Positions 12,393-24,749 of a stretch of DNA of 46,022 nt are shown in pieces. The DNA lies in the NCBI GenBank assembly GCA_003693705.1, contig RBZT01000765.1:604-46625 (forward strand). Reading direction: 5' to 3'. The position numbers and the translations under genes are program-made. How positions within the stretch are numbered: the first letter of the stretch is position 1; each line of letters opens with the position of its first letter. Origin of the DNA: Polymyxa betae. Lineage: Eukaryota > Endomyxa > Phytomyxea > Plasmodiophorida > Plasmodiophoridae. The notes below the pieces were generated by a model that was not told the DNA's origin, made no database searches, and worked only from the letters and a program-made list of their open reading frames with translations.

Positions 12393-13579
12393 TTAATGAT
12401 CGGCGAACTCGTGGCTTTCTAAAGCGAGCAACGCTGCCAGCTTCCTGGCTTCGAAAATTGAATTAGCCGATGCTTGTTGTATGCATCGCCCATCGACAAA
12501 CAGGCCGATTTCAAACTCGTTCAAACCAAATCCGACCTTGGTCTCTTTCAGAATCCTATATTCAGGAAGGCCTAATTAGCAGTTTAGCGGATGAAAAGGG
12601 CTGCAATCGGCGATCGTACTGCGATATTTGCGTTGACACAATTGCTGAAGACGAGATATGGGATCCAGCGACGATTCTTCCGACTGATGTCGCCAAAGTT
12701 CCGGCATGATGCGTTCGGCGAAGAAGGGCGTCGTCAAGCCCTGATTCAGATAGACAGCACCGATGAATGCCTCCATGGCGGTGGCACGAATGCTTGGCAA
12801 ACCCCTTGCCGGCATTTTCTTCGGGTGCACAAGATGCTCGTTTAGTGATAAGGTTGGCGATGTAAACGCTCGCGAAAGCGCATCGTTATTGATCATAGCG
12901 TATCGGCGGCAATGCATGCTATCTACAAATGGAATGAGCATGCTCAGTATTTCAAAGGTGGAAGGCAAACGTTTCAGAAACGCGAAGTAAATCGATATAA
13001 AAGTTATTCGTTACTGGGTGCCATATTGCCGGTTGTTTGAATCAGATACGAGGCTGATAGGAAGGCGATCAGAGAGTCGCCCACGAACGCCAGACCCTTC
13101 CACGACAACATCAACGTGGCGTAGGAGCTCCATCCGGTAACGACCGCCTATACAGGTCTGTCACCTCACCAGTCGACAAAACGTTACACATGAGAAACGT
13201 AAAAATCCAGTGACGATGGAAGTCTCGGACCGGACAAACGTTACACATGAGAAACGTAAAAATCCAGTGACGATGCAAGTTCTCGCACCGGATGAATAAG
13301 CGCATGGGCGATGAACTCCGGATTGCATTTGTCCAGCCCCATGCTGTTAAGGTACGCCTGGAGACGATGAAGGTAACCTCTTGGAAGCGCAGATTCGATA
13401 AGCGGACGGGGCAGCTTGACCGAGCTCGGGTCCATGTCTGGGTGTATGAAACAGCCAGCGCTGATTGGTACCGGTTCTGCTGGCGGGGTCGGGCTGGTGG
13501 GTTGTTGGCTCGGAATTGGAGAGGCGGCCGACGCCCTTAACGACGTCCATCGTCGTGTTAGAGACGATCGTAGCGCCAT
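12393..13579 (-). CDS. MRPL44: Mitochondrial ribosomal protein mL44-like (RNase III fold plus dsRBD)
   Basis: Four exons (13289-13579, 13015-13147, 12620-12922, 12393-12571) give 301 residues. The ATG at 13577-13579 opens a textbook mitochondrial presequence (MALRSSLTRRWTSLRAS, basic and serine-rich). The middle has an RNase III fold: NPEFIAHALIHP, then YATLMLSWKGLAFVGDSLIA, then RATAMEAFIGAVYLNQG. The glutamate-rich catalytic signature of active RNase III is not intact, as expected for the structural protein mL44. A double-stranded RNA-binding domain follows (PEYRILKETKVGFGLNEFEI, then GLFVDGRCIQQASANSIFEA). mL44 sits in the large mitochondrial ribosomal subunit. A catalytic mitochondrial RNase III-like protein is the main alternative. 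The first intron contains a 58-base tandem duplication. Confidence 0.75.
13176..13291. repeat. 58-base tandem duplication inside the mL44 intron
   Basis: Two copies (13176-13233 and 13234-13291) differ at only a handful of positions. Copy 2 ends at the exon-intron border, so the duplicated block includes the 5' splice site. The working donor reads CCG|GTGCGAG on the minus strand and the copy reads CCG|GTCCGAG. Using the inner donor would add an in-frame stop after SLDFYVSHV. Confidence 0.85.
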
Positions 13580-13788
13580 TACAGCTGGTTTCAGCTGCGC
13601 AGTGATCGTTGCCGTAGTCAACAGGCTGGAAAACGAAACCAATCCGAGTGTGATTCTGTAGGCTCGTCAAAGTTTAATCGAACGTTTCTTAAACTCGACT
13701 TGAATTCATTCAAGTTCGTTAAAACAGGAAGTGATGCGGACAGGACACGATGAAGCAAGATGTGAATAGAAGAAGTAACGTCACTCAT

Positions 13789-14192
13789 CTATATGTCCTG
13801 GTCGCGATTCGATGCGGTTGCAGATGGAGCTCGATTAATTGAATCAAAACCCGTGATGGTATAGAACAGATTGGATCCTACGATTACCATCTCGTATTCA
13901 TTCACTATTATGATTACTTGATACGAATCGTGATCGATTACATGTGAAAGCCATTTCTGATCTACACCTAGTTGCTGATTTCTCACATTGGATCTGTGTT
14001 GCTGGATTTGATGCTGGTCCAGAACCTCGTGCATCACCTGATCGTCGCCAAAGAAATATCCCTCACGACTCTGTCTAATTTGTATCCGAACGTGCTCGTT
14101 TGTTCGTCAGCAATATTGAAGCAGTTTCCCAAGACGTGCTGCTTGATGAGTTTAAAATCAGGACCTAATAGCTCTGAACAGATTGATAAATA
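13789..14192 (-). CDS. Small unidentified gene, two or more exons
   Basis: Two coherent exons lie between mL44 and the helicase. The upstream one carries LLGPDFKLIKQHVLGNCFN and TSTFGYKLDRVVRDISLATI. A 44-base GT-AG intron (about 13990-14033) leads to SNVRNQQLGVDQKWLSHVID, then EYEMVIVGSNLFYTITGFDS, ending at a stop at 13789-13791. The N-terminus is unresolved. An ATG at 14295-14297 (MSVPPYPSSLSLK) could be the start after further splicing. I recognise no family. The long plus-strand open frame at 13972-14196 is judged to be its shadow. Confidence 0.35.
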
Positions 14193-14400
14193 CTAGTCTG
14201 CATTGATTAGTGGCGGCCGGTAGATCAATCCAACAAGAAGAACTTTCTAGGAGTGTATTTTAAGGGATAGGGAAGATGGATATGGTGGAACACTCATTAT
14301 CGAATGAACGATTTCTGAATAAATGAATACGATAATCAGAATGGAATAGAAACACGTCTTAAACAAAAATCAACGTGGTGACGGAAGAACATTTCAGTTT
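14193..14400. other. Spacer upstream of the small gene, helicase 3' end
   Basis: This AT-rich interval follows the helicase stop at 14401 on the minus strand. It may include the 5' exon and promoter of the small gene at 13789-14192. No other feature was recognised. Confidence 0.25.
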
Positions 14401-17400
14401 TCATAGCTGGCGCTCGATAAAGCAACGCTCTTTCAATCCAGCGAAAACCAGTCGAGCATGCCAGTCACGTTGCGAATTCGGGAATACATCCTCAATGTAC
14501 TGCAATCAAACGTGAGAGAGATTCCAGAAACATAGAATGAATAGTACCTGAGCACAAGTATCACCATACTCAAGATGGTCCTTAATCTCAGTCCACGTCA
14601 TGGAAGAGCTACAGCTCGGGCACACAAACAAGTTGTTCATATCGCGGTCACGCAGGACACTCTTACCAAGACGTTCGGCGATAGGAATCTTCCAATGCCT
14701 GAATCCAGGTCAGAACGGAGATAGAGTGAAACTGAATACGGAACACAGCGAGAGAACAGCACAGTTTCGTTTAGGAAATATTGGCATACCCGCTGTGCTC
14801 ACGTTCGGAATGCTGTTTCTCGACAATTTTCTGGTAGCACATGGCATCCGATTTGATATGATCCAGACAGCCATCCCATTCAGGGAATTCTCGGCCGCAA
14901 TCGGCAAAGCAGCGGTAACGATCACCATACGGATCGACGGCGCTCTTCTCCTGCAACAAACAAATTTAGCAGAGAGCAATTAAAAAGCGACGCAAAGAAC
15001 CTGCTTCTTTTGGAATTCTTTCTCGATATCTCCGACCATCTCCCAGACAAAGCGTCGGCAAACGGAGCTGGTTTGCATGTGCGTCAACACTTTCTTCCAG
15101 CTATTGCGCATATTGCAGCGAATACAGACATATTTAACTCGGGCGCCTCCATCTTGGTAGCTGCGTTCACCGCCACCCTTCTTCTTGCACATTTCTCGAA
15201 GTCTGCAAACAAGTCATTTACCGCAACCTCAAAATTGGGAATCATTACAGACCGAGTCAAAACAGCAATATCAGTAATGTTGAGGTTATTGGATTCCTCA
15301 AATGTTCGCAGAACGACACCATCGGTATGGAAAGCAGTAGGTTCATGAACAACATCAGGCACTGCGGTCTAGACGGGATGTGAAAACCAAAACGAGAGTA
15401 AGCTGAATCAGACCTCAGCTTCGGCAGCAGCTGAAAGCTCATCAACAATCTCCAACTGGTTGGCCGGGGTAACAGAGGAGAACAATTCATCAATATCGAT
15501 TAGCAATTGCATATCAGGCAGCTCCAGAGTTGTCGAGGAGTATTTCAGCCGTTGGAAAATCTCATTCGCAAGTGCCAGACGCTAAACTCACATATTAAAA
15601 CATGCAGCAAGCACCATGAAAAAGGAAAAAATAAATGAAACAGAACTGTTGGCGAAAAAGAGCAAAGGCGAACAAACTAGAGGGAACTGACAGATTGGTC
15701 AATCTTGCGGCCCAGCCAATGGGCACATTCAATACCAACACAATGAAGAGCCAAGCAAAGCCATTCTTGACCTACGGAACGAAGAATGCCTCAGATACAA
15801 AGACCCATCCACATAAGGAGCATCAACAGACCTTGAGGCAAAATCGTGACGCCTTCAACACGAGCCATATCACGTCCAGCAGAGAAAAACAGAATATTGG
15901 AAGCAATAGCGAAGACCGGATGCTGGTTCAGGTTCAAGAACCCGACACCTACGGAATAGGACGGCTCAATACTACAGAAAAGCGCTGCAAACAGGACCAA
16001 ACCATCCAGTAGAGAATTTCGCGGCATTACAACTTTGGCATGGGATCCGGTGACAGATAGATCAGGAACAAGAGCCCAGGACGTTCGACATGTGCGCACC
16101 TAAGCCAACAGACTCAGAGGGATTCAGTAAAAGTAGTGGGGCCAGTACCGGAATCTCAACTGTTTTCGTGCGGTCCGTACTAGAGGTAACTTTCAGAAGA
16201 GGAGCACCACGATATCCATTGCAAATGCTGGTCAGGACCTTCATACCAAGCCCAGTACAGTCCTGACATTACTTGGCAATCGGAATATGATGGCAATTCA
16301 GAGCTGGACGAACCTGGACGAGTTGTGTGGTGGGAGCTGGAACATCAGCGAAGACGATGTATTCGGAAACGGCCGAATGTTTCTCGATCCATTCGGATGA
16401 TGCACCCAGTAGGGCGTGCTTCCAGCCATCACTAAGATCACAACGGCTTGTAATAACCTGCATTCAGGTCAAACCTGGCTAAATCGAGACAAACAGGGAA
16501 CAGACCTCGGCGGTTGTCTTTCCCAAAAAAATGACGATACAAGGTTGGCGGACAGAGAAACGGACGTGCTTCCTGAAGTCCTTGTACTATTGAGAGCCAT
16601 TAAAATGAATCATACGCAGCAGAATATGGACAGGTCGAACCAATTTGCTGCTTGGAATTGTGACGGTGCCGACAGTGACTTTCTCTCCAGTTTTCGGGTT
16701 TCGTTTGAGTGTAGCCGCGCCAGACAGCTGTTGGAAGATGTCATCACCACCCGTTATATTGAGCGTTTTCAAAATAACGATGCAAAGTTCAAATGCCAAC
16801 GAAACCCGTGGTTGGCAATCAAACGAAAACATAACCTGCCTGTTTATCGAACGAGTTGGACAGGGCAGACCAATGTCGCGGAAGGCAGAACAAGGTGAAT
16901 GATTTCACATCGGAATCTTCGAGCACGGCGACCTAAGCAAGGAATGAAATCCAGAGATCCAGCAGTTCAAGAATGGCAACGGACCAAATCGATTCTGAGA
17001 TCGCGGAAGATGCGATCTAAGCTCCAGCAAGCAATAGGTTGCTGGACAGAGATCTTCTCTGCCAGAAAAACTCGAGTCTCAACTTGCTCCAGACGCGGTT
17101 TCAATTTGGCATTATTCTTGAACACATTGCGAATATCGGTGTCAGTAACAGCGCCACTGCGTTCGATCAGAACGGAATTGGGCGCCGACATCGGCCCTTT
17201 GCATCGCTCGGCACGCAGCACCTAAGATCGAAATAAAGATCCATGATGGAAGTTTAGCGAAACTCTACTTGATCGCTATAGGTCCAGGTGAGCAAAAGCC
17301 GAACGAACAATCTGCCTTTGGGATCTAGCTTCTGGCTGGTATCCAGATAGAGCTGCTCCTCGGGAATATTCAACTCTTTCGCGACACGACCCCGGAGATG

Positions 17401-20172
17401 CTCGACCATGGCATGAAGCTGACGAATACGTATAGATGACAGACTACAAGAATGATTAGATTATGATTCGAACAAAGAAGGCTCAAATTAGTTGAAGATT
17501 ATGTGAAAATCGGCAGCTACAAGGATTGCAGACCTGTTTTCAAAAGCAAAACCAACTTGAGAAGGAGCTTTCACCCAATCCCGGTATAGCTCCAAGATTG
17601 TCATCGACTCCGAAAGCATTCCGTCGTCATACTTGAACATCGATTTCATCACGGAGGTGACAATGTCGTTATACCTGCGACCAATAGTTACAAATCGCGC
17701 TGGAAGTATCAACAGCAGACAAACTCAGTGGGCGCATGAATAAGCGGCACCGCCAGACGATATGGACTGTGTTGCAAAGCAAGCGACATAACAATAACGA
17801 TGGCTTCCGCCATCATTCCCAATACGAACGAATCCGCAAGGAGACGACCACTGCGAACATCAATACCCAAACAGGACACGAAACGGCCCGCTTTTGTTAA
17901 AGAACCTGGGCAAATCCTTAGATCAAATATCAGCAACGTTAGCAAATGAAACCTTCATCGGATGGATGTTCGATCATGCGAAGGCGATACAGAGAGCTAA
18001 ATGCAGCATGAATAGCGTCGAAAGAAGGCGGCTCAATAAGCGTCTCCAATAAAGGCATTACTGGAGCATCCATGATACTTCGCAATCGCAGCACTACAGA
18101 GAGATAGAGCATTGAGCCAAAAATGGAAAAAGGAAAAACAAATCCTTACCAAGCTGATCCAATGGCTGTCGCTTTACTTCAGGCACCTAAAAGAAACATA
18201 TGACGATCCCATATTATGGCATAGAATCACTGACCTCATAATCAGCAAAGCGCTCGTACATTGTCTCTGAATACAGACGGTAACAGACACCGGGACGTTT
18301 TCGACCAGTACGTCCAGCACGCTGGCAAACACTGAATCTTGTAAATTGCAAGGAAGTGATCGAATACCTGGACGGCACCAGATTTGGGGATCCAAGTGTT
18401 CACCAGCTGGGTCTGGTCGGAATTTCCAACTCGTTCGATCTGTTTGTGCGTTCCAAAGCAGATGACTACATCAATCGCTAAATAAATCCTCAAACGTCAA
18501 ACGCCTAAGCCCAACCTGTATCGACGTCCGGAAGCGTGACTGAAGATTCTGCTGCATTTGTGGCGATGATAACCTTCAGTTCATGATCCCTGATTTTAAT
18601 AAGATCATTGAAGAAAGATCTCATGACCTCAAACATATATCGCTCGTTAACCAATGACTGTGTAAATAAAGAAAAAAGGAAACTGCACATACTCAACTTC
18701 CTTCCAAGCATTTTCTTGAGCAGAAAAAGGCAATTCCGAATGGATAGGAACAACCTACATTTGGAACATTCAGCATTGAGACAGACCAAAACAGTAACAG
18801 ATGGATGCCTTAAAAAAGATCTGTCCGGAAGTAGGAGCCTGTCGGGAAGCATTCAGTGCCTCAATCTGCTCAGTGAGGTCACAGATATCGCTCATGCCGC
18901 TGACAAAGATCAACACGGCAGCTTCAGAGCGACGCATTTGGGATGATCCTGAAATGGAAAGCGATAATGTGAGAAACATGAAACAATAATAATTGAGAAA
19001 AACTGGGTAGGAAAAAATACACCCACCCAGTTTTTGAAGAATTAATAAAGCAAGGTCGTATTGCAGCTTCGCAACTGTAGCCGGTACGACCATATTCATA
19101 TTCTGAATACTTCTGGAGCAGGCATCCATGAGCTGCGATACTTTAGCACTAATCGGTCTGCAGAAATAATCAGTAATGAAACATGGATAAGTCCGAAGAC
19201 GATCTACGATGGCAGGTTGACTTTGGTGAATTCATCCAGATAGTTGATCTCGATAGGAAAACGGCGTGAACCGACGAAAAGGGTATTTTCCTAAGCAAAT
19301 TTCAGCGCCGGTTTAACTGAAGGTTGTACCGACTGTGGGGACGCTGAAGTAATCGGCATACAGACGACTTTGAATCGTAGCGCTCATGACAATAAGATGA
19401 AGATGCCGAAATTGAACCAAAAGGTGCTTTGCTAACATGCAAAGCATATCACTATTTCAAAATAAATACAAAACTTTTTTCAGGAAAACCCAGAGCAAAT
19501 GCCAAATCATGATAAATTGCCTCAACTGGAGCTATTGGGAAGAGAATCCAAAACACATGCCTGTCAACAGAACGTTCGTGGACTTCATCAATAATAAGAT
19601 GTGTGTGAAATTTGAATGATTTCGTGTTGTGAGCCATGTATTGGACCAGATAGCCGGATGTCACAAAGTAGATTCGTGTATCGTCTGTTTCAATGCGTTC
19701 TCCATGACCTGACACATTATCAATAGCAGAACAAAGATTACAAACACGACATTGTACCCATTCGAAGTCCATAGAGGTGACCGAAAGGCCCTTGTTGCAT
19801 ATGCTGATACAATGCACTAGCAGCCATTCGCCTTCGAAACCCGATTCAGTTGAGAGCAGCAAACCAGATAAGCACAAAAGGCAGAAGTAAAGATGGGACG
19901 ATAAAATTTGGGCAAATCGACCTCGGTTGGGAAACAAACATTCGACATTCGCGTCCAGCCATCTGCTCAGATTCCCAGATCATCTCGGGGATACGAGTAC
20001 TTTTACCACAGCCGGTCTCTCCCTTCAGGTATATAAGCGAGCGGCAGCGCTATCCTCCATCTTTTCCTACCTGAACGATCGTGACACGATGATTGCGAAT
20101 ATGGTCGAGGATGCGCTGACGATGCTTATCGACCGGCAGCATGTCACCCGACATTGTTTCCGGAGCCGTCAT
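14401..20172 (-). CDS. DEAH/DEVH-box RNA helicase with three C-terminal C2HC zinc fingers
   Basis: This is a superfamily 2 helicase of the DHX9/DHX36 class, with about 20 exons. The ATG at 20170-20172 gives MTAPETMSGDMLPVDKHRQR. Motifs read in order: GETGCGKST (motif I, about residues 35-43), QPRR (Ia), DEVHERS (II, ending at 19561), MSATI (III), AVLIFVSG (IV), VVPIHSEL, ATNAAESSVTLPDVDT (V), and QRAGRTGRKRPG (VI, near 18330). The HA2 domain follows (LTKAGRFVSCLGIDVRSGRL) and then an extended C-terminal half of unknown fold (17,200-15,100). The tail holds three similar fingers with the pattern C-x2-3-C-x11-12-H-x6-C: YVCIRCNMRNSWKKVLTHMQ (near 15,110), YRCFADCGREFPEWDGCLDH (near 14,900) and FVCPSCSSSMTWTEIKDHLE (near 14,600). 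The end is CFIERQL. Two introns use GC donors. ATP-dependent 3'-5' RNA unwinding is inferred from the family. The biological role is unknown. Confidence 0.85.
18755..18808 (-). other. GC-AG intron in the helicase gene
   Basis: The exon ends AAG at 18809 and the intron begins GCATCC. The only acceptor that keeps the conserved FFK-VVPIHSEL frame needs a phase-0 donor, and no GT donor in that phase exists. Confidence 0.65.
19452..19560 (-). other. GC-AG intron just after helicase motif II
   Basis: The exon ends GTTGACAG at 19561 and the intron begins GCATGT. Joining to 19451 gives HERSVDSDMLCMLAKHLL, which matches the family. Every GT donor nearby gives the wrong phase. Confidence 0.65.
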
Positions 20173-20538
20173 GGCGAAGGCAGCTGGAGATTACAACAGG
20201 GATATTACCAGCGCGAGAGACCCTGCGCCTTCTAGCTTAATGATGACAGACGATGATAATGTTGATAAACAGTGGACAATAGTGCAAATTTAACGAGCAA
20301 ATGACAATGTTACGACTACACACTGACATCCTGAAATTCGCGCATTTTTAAGCGCGACCTTCATGTGATTCAGGTCGGATGCGACCATCGTATTAAGTTC
20401 CATCCCCGACTCGCAGCAGCGCTTTCTGGCAAAATGATGCTTTTGAAATTATAAGCACATTGCAGACCAGATGATAGGAATTCTGCTTGAACAATGCATA
20501 AAGCGAAGATCTGGAGATAATAACATTATTGTATTAGA
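20173..20538. other. Spacer between the helicase and the acidic protein gene
   Basis: These 366 bases upstream of the helicase start on the minus strand should hold its promoter and the 3' UTR of the next gene. No motif or open frame stood out. Confidence 0.3.
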
Positions 20539-23500
20539 TTACAGCAGCTCGAGCCGTCGAGCTCTTGCTAGAGACTGCTGCAGAGTCTTGCCCTGAATAT
20601 GAGAAAGTGCTAGATTCCTTAACGCGATGGGCTCCATTTTACTAAGGGCACCAAAAGTCATCAAGAGGCAACATGAAAAGAACCAACATCACTGCAAATT
20701 CTCCAAAAGCAAATTCGAAACCAGATTGAATTTTGTTCGAAACAGAAATGAGACTATGGGCACACGCTAACCTTAAGAAGTTACCCGGTATGGTATCGTC
20801 CTCAACAGGCCTTAGAGCTTCACGCAGGTGTCGATCTTGACGCCATGTCCAATCATCGTCATCATCATCCCGAAACCTCGGCTCGCTTTCGCCACTCTGA
20901 CATTCACTCAGCAATGAATGTTATTCCCAAATATGATGACAACGAGTTCTTCGGCAACCTTCCTGGACGACCCTTCACCAGTATATTGCGTCTGCAGATC
21001 CTCAGCATTAGGCTTGAATTCTGAATCGTCAGATGCGGATTCGTTATCGGCCATTTCCGCCCCCGGTAATGATTCGGATATCGATGGAGATTTGACAGAG
21101 TCGCATCTGATTAAACAGTTAATTTAGCAAGTCACCATAAGCTAGGTACTCAAACTTGAGAATGTGAACATCCTGAGAAGTGCCACAAACACTGGGCGAC
21201 ATCTCTGGCACATCAACAAACAGATCTCGTCTCGGAGCATTCGCGGGGTCGGATCTAAACCATTTCAGATAATAGCATAAAGGATTAAGCTTTCAACCGT
21301 GAGTCGCCATCAGAGGCAAGGCTATGAGCCCTCGATAGAATTTCTGAGACGTTGTTGCTAACGGGACGAATATCTGGCAGAGATAGATCGGCATGCTCAG
21401 ACCTACAAAACGGCCATTTTAGCATTCAGAGTAGAAAATCAATGCACCAATAGACCTCTGCGTTTCAGTTGCATCCACTTTTGAATTGAGAGGTACTGGC
21501 CCATGGATGGATAAGACGCCCCGGGAGGCAACGTCTATGCCCTCAGCTCTGCGCTCAGCGAGCGATTGGTTGCCATCAACTAGATCTATCGCCTTGAGGC
21601 CAGATTCTACTCCATGAAGTGCGACGCGTTTTGCAAATTGCTTCGCGGATTCGTCAGGGATGTCAGCGCTACAGAACACATTGAGTCAAAGTAAAAGCGA
21701 GAGAGCAAAAATTAAGAAACCTCTTCGGCCGTTCTGGTAGATCGCAAGCATTAAAAAATTTCGAATCGCTTCTAGGGGTTGCAGTTTCAAAATCACTCTG
21801 TCCATTCTCTGAAACGCTTGCAGCTGGCACAGCTGGATCTTTCGGAATGCCAGAAGGAGAGGGTATTGCACGGATGTGTTCGGTCCTGGCATGACGATCA
21901 GATCATGTCTGAAGCGGCACTCCTCAAATGCATGAAAACGAAAAATTAGAAATAAGCAGAGAATCATTACGAATGAGACGGCACAGGAGCTGATCCTTTG
22001 ACTGAAACCGAATCGTTCTCCGTTCCTTCAGGCGATGCTGCTGCTGATTCATCCTCGTCTTCATCGACCATAGCCCAGCTACGAATGGCAGTTAGAGAGT
22101 GAAATATAACGCTCACAAAAACACGATAGTGCCAAACTAAGGGATATCTCGTAAATGAATAGAAGAGTGACCTGCTCAAAGTGATGGCGCCTGGTTCACG
22201 TTCTAAAAGGCAGCGCCGAGGCGCGATTGAGAAGTCCCAGGGCGAATCGTCAGGTTCGCGCATGTACTGGTCCTGGTCATACTGGCTTTCCACAGAATCG
22301 CCCGATTTAGGCGACTGCTTGGAAAGTGCACCACCATCTGAACGTGGGATTTGCTCTCTTTCAGATTTTGAAGACGGTAAAACCGATTCGGCATGTTCTT
22401 GTCTGAGACGCCTGAGAGACAGCTGATTAATGCTTGAATCCAGAAACTCTGAATGAAACCTAAGAGATAAAACGAATATAAAAAACAACAATGACCCAGC
22501 TCTCCATTGAACAAGCATTGAAAACAGTTACAAACTCTTGAGAGGCGATAGGCTGTGGTTTAGGCTCAGTGGAAGTGGCACTTTGCGAAATCCCAGTTGA
22601 AGAAACGGATATAAGAAGGGGAGTGATGGTCTGGGCAGTCTGGCTTGAAGGTAACTGAAGGCCAACATTTATAAGGGCTGGCCTTCCGACTGGCCTGTAA
22701 TAAATTGTAATCAGAGCTATATAGGAAAAGGCTTTGATTCTACAGATGTAGTGACGTTTTGGATTTGGAAAATAACAAAAACGTTGTTTGAAAAAACCGA
22801 ATGAGAGAACTATGATTGTGATTGAGCATCCATCAGAACGCGTGAGAATGGTGAATGGCAAACACAGGAAACGAGAACTGAACAACAGCAAGAGGACATA
22901 CTTGTTTTCGTTTGATTCAACAGCCTGTTTGTTACCGGAATTGAGAGCACTATCAGCATCGCGGTTTTGATCCCTATAATGTCAGCATTTAGTCAGATTC
23001 ATATACAGCGACAGTAATTGGAATAAGCAGATAGCGTTGCTGTGACAGAACAAAAAAACGAAAGAAGCGAAAAACAACATGATAAAGAGGAAGCATACAG
23101 GCGAGTTTTCACAGAAGAGGTTACAGATTCTTGTTTACCAACAAAAGCTGAATCAGCATCGGCGCCATAAGGATGATTGCTATCAGCATCGTCCTCATAA
23201 CCGGGTTCAAATCTATGATGATCGGTCAACTGCATTTGAAAAAATCATTGTTACACAATATACGAGTCCATTTCCATCGGGCATCCCTCGGATTCAGTGC
23301 TCTCGTCATCAAGATTGTCATCGTCGTAAGAGCCGTTTCTGCGAACCTTCTTTAAGAGAAAAATCGAGTATGAAATTAAGACTGTTACTTGCTGGCGATA
23401 GGCGGTATCTCCCGAGGCCTTGCTGAATTCTCAGGAACGGCTTTGCTGCAAGAAAAGAAAAAAGAACGTTTCATTAGCTCGAAAAGCTTATGCTTTCAAA

Positions 23501-24705
23501 CGAAAGACTTTTGCAAACTTCAAACTAAGAGCCCTTTAACAATTGAAAACTGAGCTTACTGGCCAGAAGCAATTGATGGCTGTGGAATAGAGCTTCTCTC
23601 TTCAGGCGGAAGAGCGCCTTTGCCCTCAGGTTCCATTACTTCATCTTCATCACTACATAGGTCGATCTCAATCACGTCATCATCGCTATCCGTTAGGATT
23701 TGGACACCCGGAACTAAATCATCCCTGATTGACAGTTTAGATCTCTTTTAACGGAAGAGAGCTGGGACGCTGCTGCAAAACAACCTCATCACTTGTGTGG
23801 ATTCGGTATCGTCGTCACTGTTCAGAACGATTGGTTCGTTTTTAGAGCCTGAAGTATTGCAATTTTATAAGCATCGATTCCACAATATTGCTCAATTAAT
23901 TCAGAATAAAAACCCATCGTTTCGGAAGAAAAACAAAAATGCAAAAGTCGCTCTAATTTTGATTGGTCGACCTGTGTTTTGGTTGACGGGAAGAACCACA
24001 GCATCGTCATCTACGTGACAAATAAATACATGCAGATACGGCCCCGATGAAAGCCAACCTTCGCTGCTGGATTCGAAGGACAAATTGACAGCTGTTGTTG
24101 ACGTCCAATGCCCCATCAAGCCAGCAATGGCTCACCAGGCTGGATTTCTGTCACGAAATATTTTTTCGGAGATTTTTCACAAACCATCGTCAGCACAGCA
24201 AATGTTGAGATTTGCTGATACAGAGAGAAGCCCAGCGATTCCTTCTCTATCCAGTCTGAATGTAATAAACATTGTATTTAAATTCGATTAACAAGCCAGC
24301 TTCTTAATGACAGGTCTTGAAATTCGTAATAACCAGATTGAAGCCTTGAAAACATTCAGGCAGCCTCGAGAAGGAGGATTAAAACGATCTTGGGCAGATA
24401 TGGGCCTTGGATAGCATTTGTTGCGACAAGGCTCTTCCATGACAACAAACGAGACCGAATAAGTCCTGGATGGGAATTCGACTGCCCAGCGCCCATTGCA
24501 GAACAGCCTGAGATTCGTCGAGGCGATTTGTTAACAGAAGCATGGAATCGACATCCAGATTGATTAAATCCGCGATCTGGATTTGCAGGAGATTTAGGTC
24601 GATCCCATAACGAAGATCGGAGTCCTTTTCAAGAGAAATCGACTGGCTGTATCGGAATGAGATAATACCGTATTCTTCCCAGAGCCTGTTAAGAGCGGTT
24701 AGCAT
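20539..24705 (-). CDS. Large acidic disordered protein with SUMO-interacting-like motifs
   Basis: A chain of many short coding exons with small introns runs from an ATG at 24703-24705 to a TAA at 20539-20541. The N-terminus is folded-looking (MLTALNRLWEEYGIISFRYS, then DLRYGIDLNLLQIQIADLIN). After that come acidic, serine-rich pieces: DDDAVVLPVNQNTG (about 23,980), NEPIVLNSDDDTEST (about 23,825), LTDSDDDVIEIDLCSDEDE (about 23,670), GYEDDADSNHPYGADADSAF (about 23,170), SWAMVDEDEDESAAASPEGT (about 22,050) and FRDDDDDDWTWRQDRHLREA (about 20,850). It closes with a helix (ALSHIQGKTLQQSLARARRL). Hydrophobic cores such as VIEID and PIVLN next to acidic runs are like SUMO-interacting motifs. A nuclear scaffold is possible, but no known family was recognised. 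Individual splice sites are not all resolved and the count of exons is approximate. That this is one gene rather than two is an inference. Confidence 0.5.
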
Positions 24706-24749
24706 CAATTCACCAGCAGCCCCTTATTAAAAGAAGATAGAGAGGCACT

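Noticed and set aside
13972-14196. Plus-strand 74-residue protein
   Set aside because: It is antisense to two minus-strand exons that join through a clean 44-base intron.
20173-20538. Possible snRNA or tRNA gene in the spacer
   Set aside because: No A or B box pair, Sm site or stable cloverleaf could be made out by eye.
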